In this document: positions 48,615 to 58,607 of the stretch, one piece after another
How the letters are laid out: every line of letters starts with the position of its first letter
Numbering within the stretch: position 1 is the stretch's first letter
Source: Sphingomonadales bacterium
Lineage (GTDB): Bacteria > Pseudomonadota > Alphaproteobacteria > Sphingomonadales > Sphingomonadaceae
Direction of reading: 5' to 3'
Assembly: GCA_025352685.1 (NCBI GenBank)
Contig: JANXSN010000107.1
Location: forward strand, 1 to 64,000
DNA length: 64,000 bases
The notes under the pieces: generated by a model
The model's input: only the letters and a program-made list of their open reading frames with translations
Told to the model about the DNA's origin: nothing
Databases searched by the model: none
Program-made: the position numbers and the translations under genes

Positions 48615-49169
48615 TCAGCCTTTCATCGCGTGCGCGAGGGTGTTCAGTTTTGTGCGGATCGACCCGTCGATCATCTGGCTGCCGATTTTTACGATCAGGC
48701 CGCCGAGAATCGCGGGGTCGGTTTTCATGTCGACCGCGACATCGCGCCCTACACGTGTTTTAAGCTTGGCCTTCAACGCCTTGATCTGATCGGCGTTTAG
48801 CGGATGCGCTGTCGTGACGAGCGCGGTCGTTTCGCCCCGGTAGTTAGCGACCATCGCGCGGAACGCGGCGATGACCAAGGGGGCCTGACGCAGGCGGCGG
48901 TTCGTGGCGAGGACGCCCAAAAACTTTATCGTCAACGTGTCGAGCTTCAACGCGGTGCCGACCGCGTTGATGGCTGCTGCTGCTGCATTGCGGCCAATGA
49001 GCGGGCTGTTGATGAGCCGCTTCAGATCTGGCGACTGGTTCAGTGCAGATTCGAGCGTCTTAAAGCTTGTTTCAACCGCCTCGATACTCTTGCCAGCGCA
49101 GGCGAGATCGAACAGCGCGGCCGCGTAACGCCCTGCAAGGCTAGCCTGAATACCGCCGGAATTCTCCAC
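48615..49169 (-). CDS. atpH: F1 ATP synthase subunit delta
   Basis: Delta (OSCP) ties F1 to the stator. The 184-residue protein has an N-terminal helical bundle (SLAGRYAAALFDLA) and the C-terminal region with TTAHPLNADQIKALKAKL and DPAILGGLIVKIGSQMIDGSI. GTG 49169 is chosen because GGAGA precedes it and the homology starts there; 21 further codons upstream are open. It is the first gene of atpHAGDC, divergent from the dienelactone hydrolase. Confidence 0.94.
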   Translation of the reverse strand: MENSGGIQASLAGRYAAALFDLACAGKSIEAVETSFKTLESALNQSPDLKRLINSPLIGRNAAAAAINAVGTALKLDTLTIKFLGVLATNRRLRQAPLVIAAFRAMVANYRGETTALVTTAHPLNADQIKALKAKLKTRVGRDVAVDMKTDPAILGGLIVKIGSQMIDGSIRTKLNTLAHAMKG

Positions 49170-49320
49170 GCGCGAACGTCTCCAAAGACCTGTTGAACCC
49201 GCGCGGTAGCACTTCAGGAAGCGCCTCTGCATCGGAATGGCGCGCGCCTAGCATCGGCATTGCTGCGATGCAAGGCGGCGCTTATGGCGAGCGACCGACT
49301 TGCCGCACAAGGAGACAGCG

Positions 49321-50037
49321 ATGACCGGATTTTATGCTGACTATGTGGATGGTGATGATGTGTGTGAAGCCTATGTGGCGCTTCCAGCTGGGGATGGGCC
49401 GCATTCATGCGTTCTCGTGGCGCATCAGTGGTCGGGCCAGAGCGATCACGAGCGCGCAACTGCCGACAAGTTGGCCGCGCTTGGTTACGCCGGGATTGCT
49501 ATCGACGTGTATGGCAAGGGCAACCGTGGCGCTTCCGATTCATCCGATCATAGCGCGCTGATGATGCCTTGGGCGGCAAACCGCGCAGCCCTGCGTCAAC
49601 GGCTCATGGCAGCAGTCGCATTCGCGGCAGGCCATGCCGCGATCGATGCCAGCCGCATTGCCATAATGGGCTACTGCTTTGGCGGCCTTTGCGCGCTCGA
49701 TGTCGCGCGGTCCGGGACGACAGACGTCAAAGGGGCGGTCAGCGTCCACGGCGTGTTCGGAGCGCCGGACATCGGCCCGCAGGCCAATATTATGTCCAAG
49801 GTTCTGATCCTGCATGGTTGGGCAGACCCGATGGCGAAACCCGCCGATGTTGACATGATCGCTAACGAACTGACCGCGGCAAAGGCTGACTGGCAACTCC
49901 ATGCCTACGGCCACGTAATGCATGCTTTCACCGCCATTGAGGCCAACATGCCCGAACGCGGCATGAAATACGACGCCAATGCCGACCGGAGGTCGTGGGC
50001 AGCGACGACTGCGTTTATGGCAGAGGTTTTGGCCTGA
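49321..50037 (+). CDS. Dienelactone hydrolase family protein
   Basis: This 238-residue alpha/beta hydrolase has nucleophile Cys119 in GYCFGG, a catalytic Asp in HGWADPM and a His in GHVMHAF. This is the Cys-Asp-His triad of dienelactone hydrolases. ATG 49321 has AAGGAG seven bases upstream; an earlier TTG is less likely. No aromatic-degradation genes are nearby, so the real substrate is uncertain. Confidence 0.9.
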   Translation: MTGFYADYVDGDDVCEAYVALPAGDGPHSCVLVAHQWSGQSDHERATADKLAALGYAGIAIDVYGKGNRGASDSSDHSALMMPWAANRAALRQRLMAAVAFAAGHAAIDASRIAIMGYCFGGLCALDVARSGTTDVKGAVSVHGVFGAPDIGPQANIMSKVLILHGWADPMAKPADVDMIANELTAAKADWQLHAYGHVMHAFTAIEANMPERGMKYDANADRRSWAATTAFMAEVLA

Positions 50038-50093
50038 CCTTTGACCGCAAGCTTCGGGATGCCGGCGCATGCGCACGGGACTAGCTAGCTTGC

Positions 50094-51119
50094 ATGAACA
50101 TTGACGCTGATCTCGCCTGGACCGCCTTCATGGCCCGCGACCGTTCGCACGACGGCCGGTTCGTGGGTGCGGTCAAAACAACGGGTATCTATTGCAAGCC
50201 TTCCTGTCCCGCGCGACACCCGAAGCGCGAGAACCTGGAATTCTTTGCCGATGCCGCAGCGGCGCAGACAGCGGGCTACCGCGCCTGTCGGCGTTGCAAA
50301 CCCGATGAGGTCGGTCGCGACCGCCTGGCCGTTGCCCGTGCGCTGACACTCATCGCAGCAGCCGAGGACTTACCTGCACTCGACCAACTCGCCCGTGCGG
50401 TCGGGTATGCGCCCCATCATTTTCACCGCCTGTTTAAACGCGACGTCGGTGTGACACCTGCCGCTTATGCCCGCGCGCTCCGGGCAAAAAGGATTGAAAC
50501 CATGCTGACTGAATCACCAAGCGTGACTGCGGCGCTCTACGACGCCGGGTTTCAGAGCCCGGGCCGCTTTTACGCAGCGACCCCCGATCGCCTCGGCATG
50601 ACGCCTTCGGCTTGGAAACGCGGCGGGGCAGGGGTGACGATCCGATATGCCATCGTCGACACTGTGCTCGGCAAGATGCTGCTGGCCGCAACGCAAAAGG
50701 GCATCTGTCGCTTGTCGTTCGACGAAGACGAACGCGAACTTCAACGTCGGTTTCCCAACGCAATCGTCGAGCCAGGGGGGCCGGCAATGGCTGATCTGGT
50801 AGCCGGTGCGATTGCTGCCTGCGCTGACCCCGCGCACATGGCCGACCTGCCGCTCGATGTTGCCGGAACTGCGTTTCAACAAGCAGTATGGAACGAGCTC
50901 CGGCGGATCCCGCCGGGCGAAACGCGCAGCTACGCTGCCATTGCGGCGGCCATCGGCAAGCCTTCCGCCGTTCGGGCCACGGGTTCGGCGAACGGCGCGA
51001 ATAACGTGGCCGTGCTCATCCCGTGCCACCGTGTCATCCGCACCGACGGCGCGCTCGGTGGCTATGCCTATGGACTGGCGCGCAAGATCGAGCTGTTAAA
51101 GCGCGAATCTAAGGTTTAG
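50094..51119 (+). CDS. ada: Bifunctional Ada: methylated-DNA repair protein and transcriptional regulator
   Basis: Ada repairs methyl-phosphotriesters and O6-methylguanine and activates the adaptive response. The 341 residues hold the zinc N-terminal domain with Cys34, Cys38, Cys65 and Cys68 (GIYCKPSC, CRRC). An AraC-type helix-turn-helix follows (residues ~90-170, YAPHHFHRLFKRDVGVTP), and then the O6-alkylguanine transferase with active Cys311 (IPCHRV). All four domain cysteines are present. The stop overlaps the convergent protease gene by 11 bases. Confidence 0.95.
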   Translation: MNIDADLAWTAFMARDRSHDGRFVGAVKTTGIYCKPSCPARHPKRENLEFFADAAAAQTAGYRACRRCKPDEVGRDRLAVARALTLIAAAEDLPALDQLARAVGYAPHHFHRLFKRDVGVTPAAYARALRAKRIETMLTESPSVTAALYDAGFQSPGRFYAATPDRLGMTPSAWKRGGAGVTIRYAIVDTVLGKMLLAATQKGICRLSFDEDERELQRRFPNAIVEPGGPAMADLVAGAIAACADPAHMADLPLDVAGTAFQQAVWNELRRIPPGETRSYAAIAAAIGKPSAVRATGSANGANNVAVLIPCHRVIRTDGALGGYAYGLARKIELLKRESKV

Positions 51120-52638
51120 ATTGGTCAGGGGTGCAGTTGTAAACCAACCGCTCGTTGGGTTGGGCAGGCAGAACAGTCCGGATTGCGCCTTCCATGTCGG
51201 CGACTGACCGACGCTGACCCGGATCGGCGGTACAGGCCTGATTCTTGTAGCCGGCCCGAATTTGGCGCGCCCGCTCCATGGCATCGGCGCCCATCAGGAA
51301 TCGTTCTACGGCATATCGTGATTTCGAGGGGTCATAGCTCTGGATTGTCACCGTCGCTTCGGATCTGGGGACGAAAGTACGGCTATAAGTGCCCGCATTA
51401 GCCCCGTATTGCGTCTCGCCGTTGACGCAGCCGTCATCGCGCCAATCGAGCGAGACATCTCTGGTCTTTGACAGTTTCACCACGCTGCGCGCGGTGTCGA
51501 TCGTGCAAAGCTTCGCTCCGTTTCCCTTGTCGCCACCGAGTATGACGCTGGATTTTGCCGGGTGTAGCGTCGCGTAGCGGTCTTGCGTTTCGGACATTTT
51601 GGGGCGCGCCAAGAAGACTACAACAGCCCCGAGAAGCAAGCTGCCTCCCAACCCGAGCGTGGCCCATGCCGCGCGCTTGCCTGAGCGCCGACCGTCGCTG
51701 AGCAGAATCATCCCACCCACACCGCTCAGTGCGCCGAGCACAACCAGTCCCGCCGCCAGTGCCATGCCATTGTCACGTTCGCCGGCGATGTCGTCGCGGA
51801 TTTTTTGCTTCTCGATGGTCGCCCGTTCGGTTTCGCCCGCTGCGCGCTTGGCGATTTGCGCTGCGGCATCGGTTTCTGCCTGCGACAGCGCACCATTGCG
51901 TGCGGAAAGTTCGTCTGCACTCAGACAAGGTGTTGTAACCAGCGTCGGCTGGATCTTGGATTTGACAAGAAACACGCTCAACTCATGGGCCGACAATGCA
52001 AAGGCAAAGGGCGAATCGATCCCCTCGCTGACCGACAGAAACGAATTGATGCCGATCACGCGCCCGCAAGCATCGACCAGTGGCCCGCCCGAACTGCCGC
52101 GCCCGATATTGGCATCATGCAGCACCGTGTCATAGCGCGCGTTGGTCCGTCGTCCGCCAACATGACCAAGTGATTTCACGGGTGCCTGGGGGCGGATGAG
52201 TTCGTCAAGTCCCGATGCCATCGCACGATCGACGCCGTACGGGTAACCAAGTGCGGCGACCGCCGACCCGTCGGCGACCGTGCCGCTGAAAAGCACCGCC
52301 GGTTCGATCCTCCCATTAGAAATCGAGATAATTGCCAGGTCGATGTCAGGCGCATAGACAAGAACTGTGCCTTGGTATCGCTTTCGCCCCTCGCTCGGGA
52401 CGACGCCGACGAACCCACCGTTTTCGACCGCTCGCTCGACGACGTGGGCATTGGTCACGATACGTGTCGGCGTGATCGCCACGCCCGAACCCATGTCGAC
52501 CCCACTATCATTGCCATTGTCGGTAACGACAATCCGCACGACACTGCGGGCTGCGGCATCTAAATCGGCACTTTGCTGGGCTGACGCGGCCACGGGAGCG
52601 AGAGCCAACGCACAAATCAAGGTCAACCGACGTATCAT
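51109..52638 (-). CDS. Exported trypsin-like serine protease with C-terminal membrane helices
   Basis: This 509-residue protein has a signal peptide (MIRRLTLICALALAPVAASAQ) and a trypsin/HtrA-like domain with His in NAHVVE, Asp in DIDLAI and Ser in GRGSSGGPL, residues ~20-250. A helical charged stretch and two membrane helices (~300-320, ~340-360) precede a C-terminal extracytoplasmic part of unknown fold. It has no PDZ domain. ATG 52638 is the signal-peptide start; longer frames exist. It probably cleaves or senses envelope proteins. Confidence 0.85.
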   Translation of the reverse strand: MIRRLTLICALALAPVAASAQQSADLDAAARSVVRIVVTDNGNDSGVDMGSGVAITPTRIVTNAHVVERAVENGGFVGVVPSEGRKRYQGTVLVYAPDIDLAIISISNGRIEPAVLFSGTVADGSAVAALGYPYGVDRAMASGLDELIRPQAPVKSLGHVGGRRTNARYDTVLHDANIGRGSSGGPLVDACGRVIGINSFLSVSEGIDSPFAFALSAHELSVFLVKSKIQPTLVTTPCLSADELSARNGALSQAETDAAAQIAKRAAGETERATIEKQKIRDDIAGERDNGMALAAGLVVLGALSGVGGMILLSDGRRSGKRAAWATLGLGGSLLLGAVVVFLARPKMSETQDRYATLHPAKSSVILGGDKGNGAKLCTIDTARSVVKLSKTRDVSLDWRDDGCVNGETQYGANAGTYSRTFVPRSEATVTIQSYDPSKSRYAVERFLMGADAMERARQIRAGYKNQACTADPGQRRSVADMEGAIRTVLPAQPNERLVYNCTPDQSKP

Positions 52639-52667
52639 GGGATCCACCGCTAGCGCTATAATGAGCA

Positions 52668-54836
52668 TCATACGAACGAGTAGGGATCGATATCGACCGC
52701 CACCCGAACCCCACGTGGCCACTCGAAAGCGCCGAGCCAACCCCTGATGACATCCTGAACGTCGAGCGCGCGACGCGCGTGGATGAGCAGGCGGACACGG
52801 TGGCGGCCACGGAGCATCGCCAGCGGGGCGGGCGCGGGGCCAAAGACTTCCATACCGTCTACAGTCGGCGCGCCGTTGGCAATACGTTGCGCCGTGTCGG
52901 CGGCATCGCGGAGGGTTTCTGAGGAGACGATGATCGCGGCGAGGCGTCCGAAAGGCGGGGCGCCGGCCTCCCGGCGACCTTGCGTTTCGGCCGCGTAGAA
53001 AGCGTCAGCATCGCCAGAGATCAATGCTTCGATGACAGGCGCACCAGGCTCGTGCGTTTGAACATAAACGTGACCCGGTTTGGTCGCACGACCGGCGCGA
53101 CCCGCGACCTGGGCAATCTGCTGAAAGCTCCGCTCCGCAGCGCGAAGGTCGCCACCCTGGAGGCCAAGATCGGCATCGATCACCCCAACCAGCGTCAGAT
53201 TGGGGAAGTGATATCCCTTGGTTACCAATTGGGTGCCGATAACGATGTCGATCTCGCCCGCATCCATCTTGTTCACAAATTCCGCGGCCTTGGCGGGCGA
53301 CCAAAGCGTGTCGGATGTGACAATGGCGCGCCGTGCGTCAGGGAACAGTTCGGCGACCTCGTCAGCAATGCGCTCGACGCCTGGACCGCAGGCCACGAGC
53401 GAGTCTTCCTCACTGCACTCGGGGCACGTCTTTGGCCGCGCGAGGACATGGCCGCAATGATGACATTGCAGCCGCGCCAGCAATCGATGTTCGACCATCC
53501 ATGCGGTACAGTTGGGGCATTGGAAGCGGTGCCCGCAGTGCCTGCAGATCGTCAGTGGCGCATAACCGCGCCGGTTGAGAAACAGCAGCGCTTGTTCCTG
53601 GCGATCAAGCACGTTTTGCAGCGCGGTCACGAGTGTTGGTGCAAGCCAGCGTCCGCGCGGCGGGACGTCCTGGGTCAGATCAATGGCAGAGATCGTCGGC
53701 ATCTGCGCCGCCCCATAACGGCCAGGAAGTTTCAGTTCTTTGTAATTACCAAGGGCAACTTGTTGTCGCGTCTCGATTGCGGGGGTCGCGCTAGCGAGGA
53801 TGACGGGGCACCCCTCGAACCGCGCGCGCATCACGGCGACATCGCGGGCATGGTAGTGGACGCCGTCCTCTTGTTTGAAGCTGGTCTCATGCGCCTCGTC
53901 AACGACGATCAGCGCGAGGGCGCAATAGGGCAGGAAGAGCGCCGATCGCGCACCTACGGTGACCATCGCTTCGCCCGACCCAATCGCCCGCCACGCGCGG
54001 CGGCGCTGCGACTGACGCAGGCCGGAATGCCAGGCAACCGGCTGATGGCCGAAGCGCAGTTCGAACCTACGTAAAAACGGTTCCGTGAGCGCGATTTCGG
54101 GGAGGAGGACCAGCGACTGCCGGCCCTGCCGGATTGCCTCGGCAATTGCTTCAAAATACACTTCGGTCTTGCCTGAACCCGTAACGCCGTCGAGCAGGGT
54201 CGGTGCAAACGTGCGGCCCCCGACATCGTAGACCAGCGCAGTGGCCGCGGCGGTTTGTGCTTTGGACATGATAGGGGGCGCGTGGTCCGGGTCGGGCTGG
54301 GGATAGCGATCGTCGAGTGTCACTTCGACCGCTTCGATCGCACCGGTTTTAACGAGGCCGCGAATCACACTGTCGGAAACATCAGCGATTATGGCGAGTT
54401 CGCGGACGAGACCTTGACGCTCACCAATTCGTTCGAGCGCCTGAATACGTTTGGGCGTCAGTCGATCCGGGACGGTTTTGGTCGCGCGATACTCCATCAC
54501 TGAGCGTCGGTCGTCGAGCGCAGAGGCGCTGGCCAAGGTCATTCTCAACACGGCGGCGGGTGGGCTCAGGTAGTAGTCCGCCGTCCATTCTATCAGTCGC
54601 CGCAGGGGCGCAGCGATCGGTGGGAGATCATATGCTGACACAAGATTGCGCAACCGATTGTCACCGACCTCAGCATCAGAAGGCATCCGGTCGGGTTCCC
54701 AGACCACGCCTGCTAATTGGCGAGGACCAAGCGGTGCAAGGATGATGCTACCCGCCTCGACATCCATGCCGTGCGGCACACGGTAATCGAGTGGGCCGAG
54801 AGCGGCGTTGAGCGTAAGGACGCGGACACGTGACAT
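52668..54836 (-). CDS. priA: Primosomal replication protein N' (helicase)
   Basis: PriA restarts stalled replication forks. The 722-residue protein has Walker A TGSGKTEVYFEAI, the DEAH box VDEAHE, and helicase motif segments GYAPLTICRHCGH. The zinc-binding CRHC...CPNC...CHHC...CPEC array lies near residues ~455-500. Motif VI region QVAGRAGRATKPG completes the SF2 helicase. ATG 54836 starts MSRVRVLTLNAAL. The following plus-strand gene is divergent. Confidence 0.96.
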   Translation of the reverse strand: MSRVRVLTLNAALGPLDYRVPHGMDVEAGSIILAPLGPRQLAGVVWEPDRMPSDAEVGDNRLRNLVSAYDLPPIAAPLRRLIEWTADYYLSPPAAVLRMTLASASALDDRRSVMEYRATKTVPDRLTPKRIQALERIGERQGLVRELAIIADVSDSVIRGLVKTGAIEAVEVTLDDRYPQPDPDHAPPIMSKAQTAAATALVYDVGGRTFAPTLLDGVTGSGKTEVYFEAIAEAIRQGRQSLVLLPEIALTEPFLRRFELRFGHQPVAWHSGLRQSQRRRAWRAIGSGEAMVTVGARSALFLPYCALALIVVDEAHETSFKQEDGVHYHARDVAVMRARFEGCPVILASATPAIETRQQVALGNYKELKLPGRYGAAQMPTISAIDLTQDVPPRGRWLAPTLVTALQNVLDRQEQALLFLNRRGYAPLTICRHCGHRFQCPNCTAWMVEHRLLARLQCHHCGHVLARPKTCPECSEEDSLVACGPGVERIADEVAELFPDARRAIVTSDTLWSPAKAAEFVNKMDAGEIDIVIGTQLVTKGYHFPNLTLVGVIDADLGLQGGDLRAAERSFQQIAQVAGRAGRATKPGHVYVQTHEPGAPVIEALISGDADAFYAAETQGRREAGAPPFGRLAAIIVSSETLRDAADTAQRIANGAPTVDGMEVFGPAPAPLAMLRGRHRVRLLIHARRALDVQDVIRGWLGAFEWPRGVRVAVDIDPYSFV

Positions 54837-54888
54837 GGTCTGTTCCTAGACGGGCGTTACCGATATGGTAACCCGCAAGGGGTTGGAC

Positions 54889-55344
54889 ATGGCTACATTC
54901 GGCGATACGGCACTAGCCGGGTTCATCGCGAAATTCTCACCCGCCGTTGCTGCGCTAAGCCATGCGCTGCTGGCGAACGCCCGGGCGCAATTCCCAGACG
55001 AGGTGCTGCTTGTTTGCGACAATTATAATGTGCTGGTGATCGGGTTCGGGCCGACCGACAGGGTCAAGGATGTCGTCTTTTCACTCGCGATAATGCCGCG
55101 TTGGGTAACGTTGTTCTTTACCTCGAGCGTCAAGGTTGCCGACCCCAAAAAAGTCCTCGATGGCGCAGGTCTTCAAGTACGCCATGTTTACTTGCTTATG
55201 GCCGAAGCGTTCGATGCGCCAATCGTCCAGCACCTCATTGCTCAGGCTGTTGTCAACGCCGAGCCACCGATCGGGCATGCGGTGACCGGCGGGATTGTAA
55301 TGAAGTCGATCTCGGCCAAGAAGCCACCGCGGCGCCCTAAAGAC
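54889..55344 (+). pseudogene. DUF1801-type protein without its own stop codon
   Basis: The first ~150 codons from ATG 54889 (with AAGGGG eight bases upstream) resemble small DUF1801/YdhG-like proteins: [17 protein letters not shown], then [20 protein letters not shown] and MPRWVTLFF, and the usual end [11 protein letters not shown]. There, where family members stop, the frame stays open. It runs in register through an antisense gene and into fructose-6-phosphate aldolase, stopping only at 56430. Either the stop has been lost or a readthrough product exists. The coordinate given is the end of the recognisable domain. Confidence 0.6.
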
Positions 55345-55347
55345 CGA

Positions 55348-55683
55348 TCAAAAAGGTTTCGGTACGCTGTTGGGGCCCCGCACACGGTTATGTTTAAGGC
55401 GATTGATGTGCGCTTGCGAGCGATCGAGCATTGCCATGATCAGACCCTGTTCCCGATTGCTGAATCGACCACCACTGTTGCGATAACGCGCTTCCTGCCG
55501 TTTGATAGCTCGCTGTTCATTGGTCAAAATCTCCCGCTCGCGCAGCGACAGCTTGCCGGAGCGCTTGCCCGCGTCGATCTGGCGCTGCTGATTTATCTGG
55601 CGGATGTCAATGCCAATGTCGGCGCGCACCGCAGTGCCGATCGCAAGACTTGCCAGCACGGTGATGACGGTCAGTTTTCGCAT
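55348..55683 (-). CDS. Small exported basic protein
   Basis: The 111-residue protein has a signal peptide ([21 protein letters not shown]) and a basic, Gln/Arg-rich mature part ([31 protein letters not shown], then [13 protein letters not shown]). A strong AAGGAGAAATCG site precedes ATG 55683. It lies wholly opposite the open extension of the DUF1801-type frame, so that frame is probably not translated through it. Function unknown; relatives look like small periplasmic proteins of sphingomonads. Confidence 0.8.
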   Translation of the reverse strand: MRKLTVITVLASLAIGTAVRADIGIDIRQINQQRQIDAGKRSGKLSLREREILTNEQRAIKRQEARYRNSGGRFSNREQGLIMAMLDRSQAHINRLKHNRVRGPNSVPKPF

Positions 55684-55776
55684 CGATTTCTCCTTCGGCG
55701 AGCTGTACACACCCATTGTAACGCGCAGGCGTCGGTTTGGTGCCATCCACAACGATCAGCAAAGGTTACACAAGAC

Positions 55777-56430
55777 ATGAAATTTTTTGTCGATACTGCC
55801 GATACTGCCGATATCGCCGAGCTGGCTGCGACGGGATTGCTAGACGGCGTTACCACCAATCCTTCGCTGATCGCCAAGTCCGGGCGCCAGTTCCTCGATG
55901 TCGTCAAGGAGATCTGCAAGATCGTTGACGGTCCAGTGTCGGCCGAGGTTGTCGCGCTCGACCATCCGACAATGATGCTTGAGGCTAACATTTTGCGGAA
56001 AGTGGCAGACAATATCTGCGTGAAGGTGCCGTTGACGATTGACGGTCTTAAGACGTGCAAGGCGCTGACCAGCGACGGGGCCGCGGTGAATGTAACGCTC
56101 TGTTTTTCTGCCAATCAGGCGTTGCTTGCGGCAAAGGCCGGCGCGACGTTCGTATCGCCGTTCGTAGGACGGCTTGACGACGTTGGGTCCGACGGCATGG
56201 ATTTAATTCGAGATATCCGCCTGATCTACGACAATTATGCGTTCGCAACCGAGATTCTCGTTGCAAGCGTTCGCCACCCGATCCACGTCCTCGAAAGCGC
56301 GCGCATAGGGGCAGATGTCATGACCGCGCCGCCAAATGTCATAAAAGCGCTGTTCAACCACCCGCTGACCGAGAAGGGGATTGCCGGCTTCATGGCGGAT
56401 TGGGCAAAGACGGGCCAAAGCATTGTCTGA
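55777..56430 (+). CDS. fsa: Fructose-6-phosphate aldolase / transaldolase-like enzyme
   Basis: The 217-residue protein belongs to the short transaldolase group. It begins [16 protein letters not shown], with GVTTNPSLI and the Schiff-base lysine at residue 83 (CVKVPLT). [29 protein letters not shown] then follows. Members of this size are either fructose-6-phosphate aldolases or true transaldolases; sequence alone does not decide. ATG 55777 has AAAGG 11 bases upstream. Its last eight bases overlap the recombinase start. Confidence 0.92.
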   Translation: MKFFVDTADTADIAELAATGLLDGVTTNPSLIAKSGRQFLDVVKEICKIVDGPVSAEVVALDHPTMMLEANILRKVADNICVKVPLTIDGLKTCKALTSDGAAVNVTLCFSANQALLAAKAGATFVSPFVGRLDDVGSDGMDLIRDIRLIYDNYAFATEILVASVRHPIHVLESARIGADVMTAPPNVIKALFNHPLTEKGIAGFMADWAKTGQSIV

Positions 56431-57277
56431 CAGCGTTGCGGCATTTGGGGCCTTTCTCGCCCGCGACCGCCGTCGGTCGCCGCATACCGTCCGCGCCTAT
56501 GTTGCGACGGCCGAGCGGCTCATCGAGCATATCGGTAACTCCACGATTCCCGATGCTCGCCAACTCCGTGACTACCTCTCCACGCGACGAGCTGATGGGC
56601 TGTGCAACGCAAGCGCCGCCCGCGAATTGTCGGCGGTCCGCGCCTTTATCCACTTCACCGGCGGTGAGGACTCGATGCCTCGGATCCGCGGGCCCAAGGT
56701 CAAGCGCGGCGTCCCGCGTCCCGTTTCGCCGGCCGAAGCGATCGCCTTGGCCGAGGACGTTGCGGCGCAGGGACGCCAAGCGTGGATTTCGGCGCGCGAT
56801 TGGGCGATCCTGATGCTGCTTTACGGCGCCGGGTTGCGCATCGGCGAAGCATTGAGCCTCACCGGCGCGGTGCTACCACTCGGGAGAGTCATGGCAGTGA
56901 CGGGCAAGCGCGACAAGACGCGCATGGTGCCCCTTCTCCCGCAGGTAAATGAGGCGATCGAGACTTACGTGGCCGCGTGCCCACACGTCTGCGAACGGAC
57001 AATGCCACTTTTTCGTGGCTTGCGTGGCGGACCGCTTGACCCTTCGACGGTTCGGCGTTCGGTGCGGATTGCAAGGGAACGGCTGGGCCTGGCCGAAAGG
57101 ACCACACCTCACGCCTTGCGCCATAGCTTTGCGACTCATTTACTGGCGCGCGGCGTGGATTTGCGATCGCTGCAAGAATTACTCGGACATGCCAGCTTGA
57201 CCTCAACGCAAATTTATACTTCGGTCGACGCCGCTCATCTCCTCGATGTTTACCGGAACGCTCATCCCCGAGCTTAG
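56423..57277 (+). CDS. xerC: Tyrosine recombinase XerC
   Basis: XerC, with XerD, resolves chromosome dimers at dif. The 284-residue protein has the SAM-like core-binding domain (residues ~1-85) and the catalytic domain with Arg in [10 protein letters not shown], Lys in [12 protein letters not shown], HxxR in [12 protein letters not shown], and [14 protein letters not shown] with the nucleophile Tyr. The start is placed at TTG 56423, overlapping fsa by eight bases; an upstream TTG would add 14 residues of fsa shadow. XerD is not in the window. Confidence 0.93.
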   Translation: MSDSVAAFGAFLARDRRRSPHTVRAYVATAERLIEHIGNSTIPDARQLRDYLSTRRADGLCNASAARELSAVRAFIHFTGGEDSMPRIRGPKVKRGVPRPVSPAEAIALAEDVAAQGRQAWISARDWAILMLLYGAGLRIGEALSLTGAVLPLGRVMAVTGKRDKTRMVPLLPQVNEAIETYVAACPHVCERTMPLFRGLRGGPLDPSTVRRSVRIARERLGLAERTTPHALRHSFATHLLARGVDLRSLQELLGHASLTSTQIYTSVDAAHLLDVYRNAHPRA

Positions 57278-57655
57278 CTGGACAGCAGGGTTCCCAGTCG
57301 CTTCGCGTAGACCTGAAGCACCGTAACGACCTGCGCCTCGACTAATTTTGCGAATTCGTCTTTCATAACACGCCCTTACAGCTGCCCGCCTGGGGCGTTC
57401 ACATCGCAGTGGCAATGATGTGCCGTTTCGTGCGCGTTTGCCCCCTCTCACCGAACCGCCGCTCGAACGCTCGTGCAGCTTGCCGCAGGTCAGCGTATTC
57501 GGCGGCCAGCTCGCAACTCCTGGCGCCAGATATCCCTTGCGATCTACCCGGCGACCGCCAGGAGCGACGCTTGGTTCTAAGCGCTTTGGGTCCCAGCAGC
57601 GATTTCCCGGTACCCACCCAGCAACTGCGCGCTGGTGACCGCCATCGTCTCGGCC
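57278..57655. other. Stretch without a recognised gene
   Basis: About 380 bases between xerC and gshB. A minus-strand frame of 30 codons (57274-57366, MKDEFAKLVEAQVVTVLQVYAKRLG) with AAGGG upstream could encode a tiny peptide. A second minus-strand frame upstream of it (to about 57530) looks helical but has no homology I recognise. Both are reported as possibilities only. Confidence 0.35.
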
Positions 57656-58606
57656 TCAGTGCGCGAGCCTCCTCTCTACAGCGTCCCAAATCATCGCCGC
57701 CGTATTCGTTCCGTTGAACCGGTCGATCGCAACAATTCCCGTCGGTGATGTGACGTTGATCTCGGTCAGCCATTCGCCCCCGATTACGTCGATACCGACA
57801 AAGATCAGGCCGCGCGCCTTCAATTCCGGACCCATTGCTGCACAGATGTCAAGCTCGCGCGGCGTGAGGATCGTCTTGGCTGCCGTGCCGCCGACTGCGA
57901 GGTTGGAGCGGATTTCGCCCTTGCCAGGGATGCGGTTCACAGCGCCCGCGATCTTGCCGTCAACGAGCACGATCCGCTTATCACCAGCCGCCACGCTTGG
58001 CAGGAAAGCCTGGATCATGTGGGGCTCAACATAGGCGGTGTTAAATACTTCCAGCAACGAAGATAGGTTAGCGCCGTCGCTCCCGATCTTGAAGATCGCT
58101 TTGCCACCATTGCCGTGCAGAGGTTTCAACACGATTTCGCTGTGCTGGGCTAGGAATTCACGCGCCGCCCCAAGTGAACGTGTAATCATTGTCGGCGGCA
58201 TGAAGCGGGCATAGTCGAGCACAAATAGCTTTTCGGGTGCGTTGCGCACGCTCGCGGGGTCATTGGCGACTAATGTTTCGTGCTGAATACGTTCGAGCAG
58301 ATGTGTCGCAGTGATGTAGTTCAGGTCGAACGGTGGGTCCTGCCGCATCCACACGACATCGATGTCGCGACCAAGATCAAGCAGGACAGGCTCACCGGGC
58401 GTGAAATGATTGCCTGCTTCGCGCCGAACCGTCACCGGCGTGGCCATGGTGTAAAGCCGATCACCCTCCCACGTTAAATCGGGGGCCCGATAATGAAAAC
58501 AGGCGTAACCCCGCGCTTGCGCCGCGAGCATCAAGGCAAAGGTCGAATCTCCGGCAATGTTGAGACCCTCCATCGGGTCCATTTGGAAGGCGATTCGCAA
58601 GCTCAT
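57656..58606 (-). CDS. gshB: Glutathione synthase
   Basis: GshB adds glycine to gamma-glutamylcysteine with ATP. The 316-residue protein has the N-terminal MDPMEGLNIAGDSTFALM segment, ATP-grasp motifs (EIVLKPLHGNGGKAIFKI, RIVLVDGKIAGAVNRIPGKGEIRSNLAVGG), and the metal-binding end GIDVIGGEWLTEINVTSPTGI. It is the last gene of the rsmI-yraN-gshB set, a common order, and starts one base after the yraN remnant. Confidence 0.96.
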   Translation of the reverse strand: MSLRIAFQMDPMEGLNIAGDSTFALMLAAQARGYACFHYRAPDLTWEGDRLYTMATPVTVRREAGNHFTPGEPVLLDLGRDIDVVWMRQDPPFDLNYITATHLLERIQHETLVANDPASVRNAPEKLFVLDYARFMPPTMITRSLGAAREFLAQHSEIVLKPLHGNGGKAIFKIGSDGANLSSLLEVFNTAYVEPHMIQAFLPSVAAGDKRIVLVDGKIAGAVNRIPGKGEIRSNLAVGGTAAKTILTPRELDICAAMGPELKARGLIFVGIDVIGGEWLTEINVTSPTGIVAIDRFNGTNTAAMIWDAVERRLAH

Positions 58607-58607
58607 G

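Noticed and set aside
55777-55815. 9-base tandem repeat near the start of fsa (GATACTGCC)
   Set aside because: It encodes the conserved DTADTAD start of the enzyme family.
57399-57773. Minus-strand 124-codon frame between xerC and gshB
   Set aside because: It runs over the 3' end of gshB in another frame, is Arg-rich and has no family resemblance; only the short 30-codon frame beyond it has a ribosome site, and that is weakly supported.
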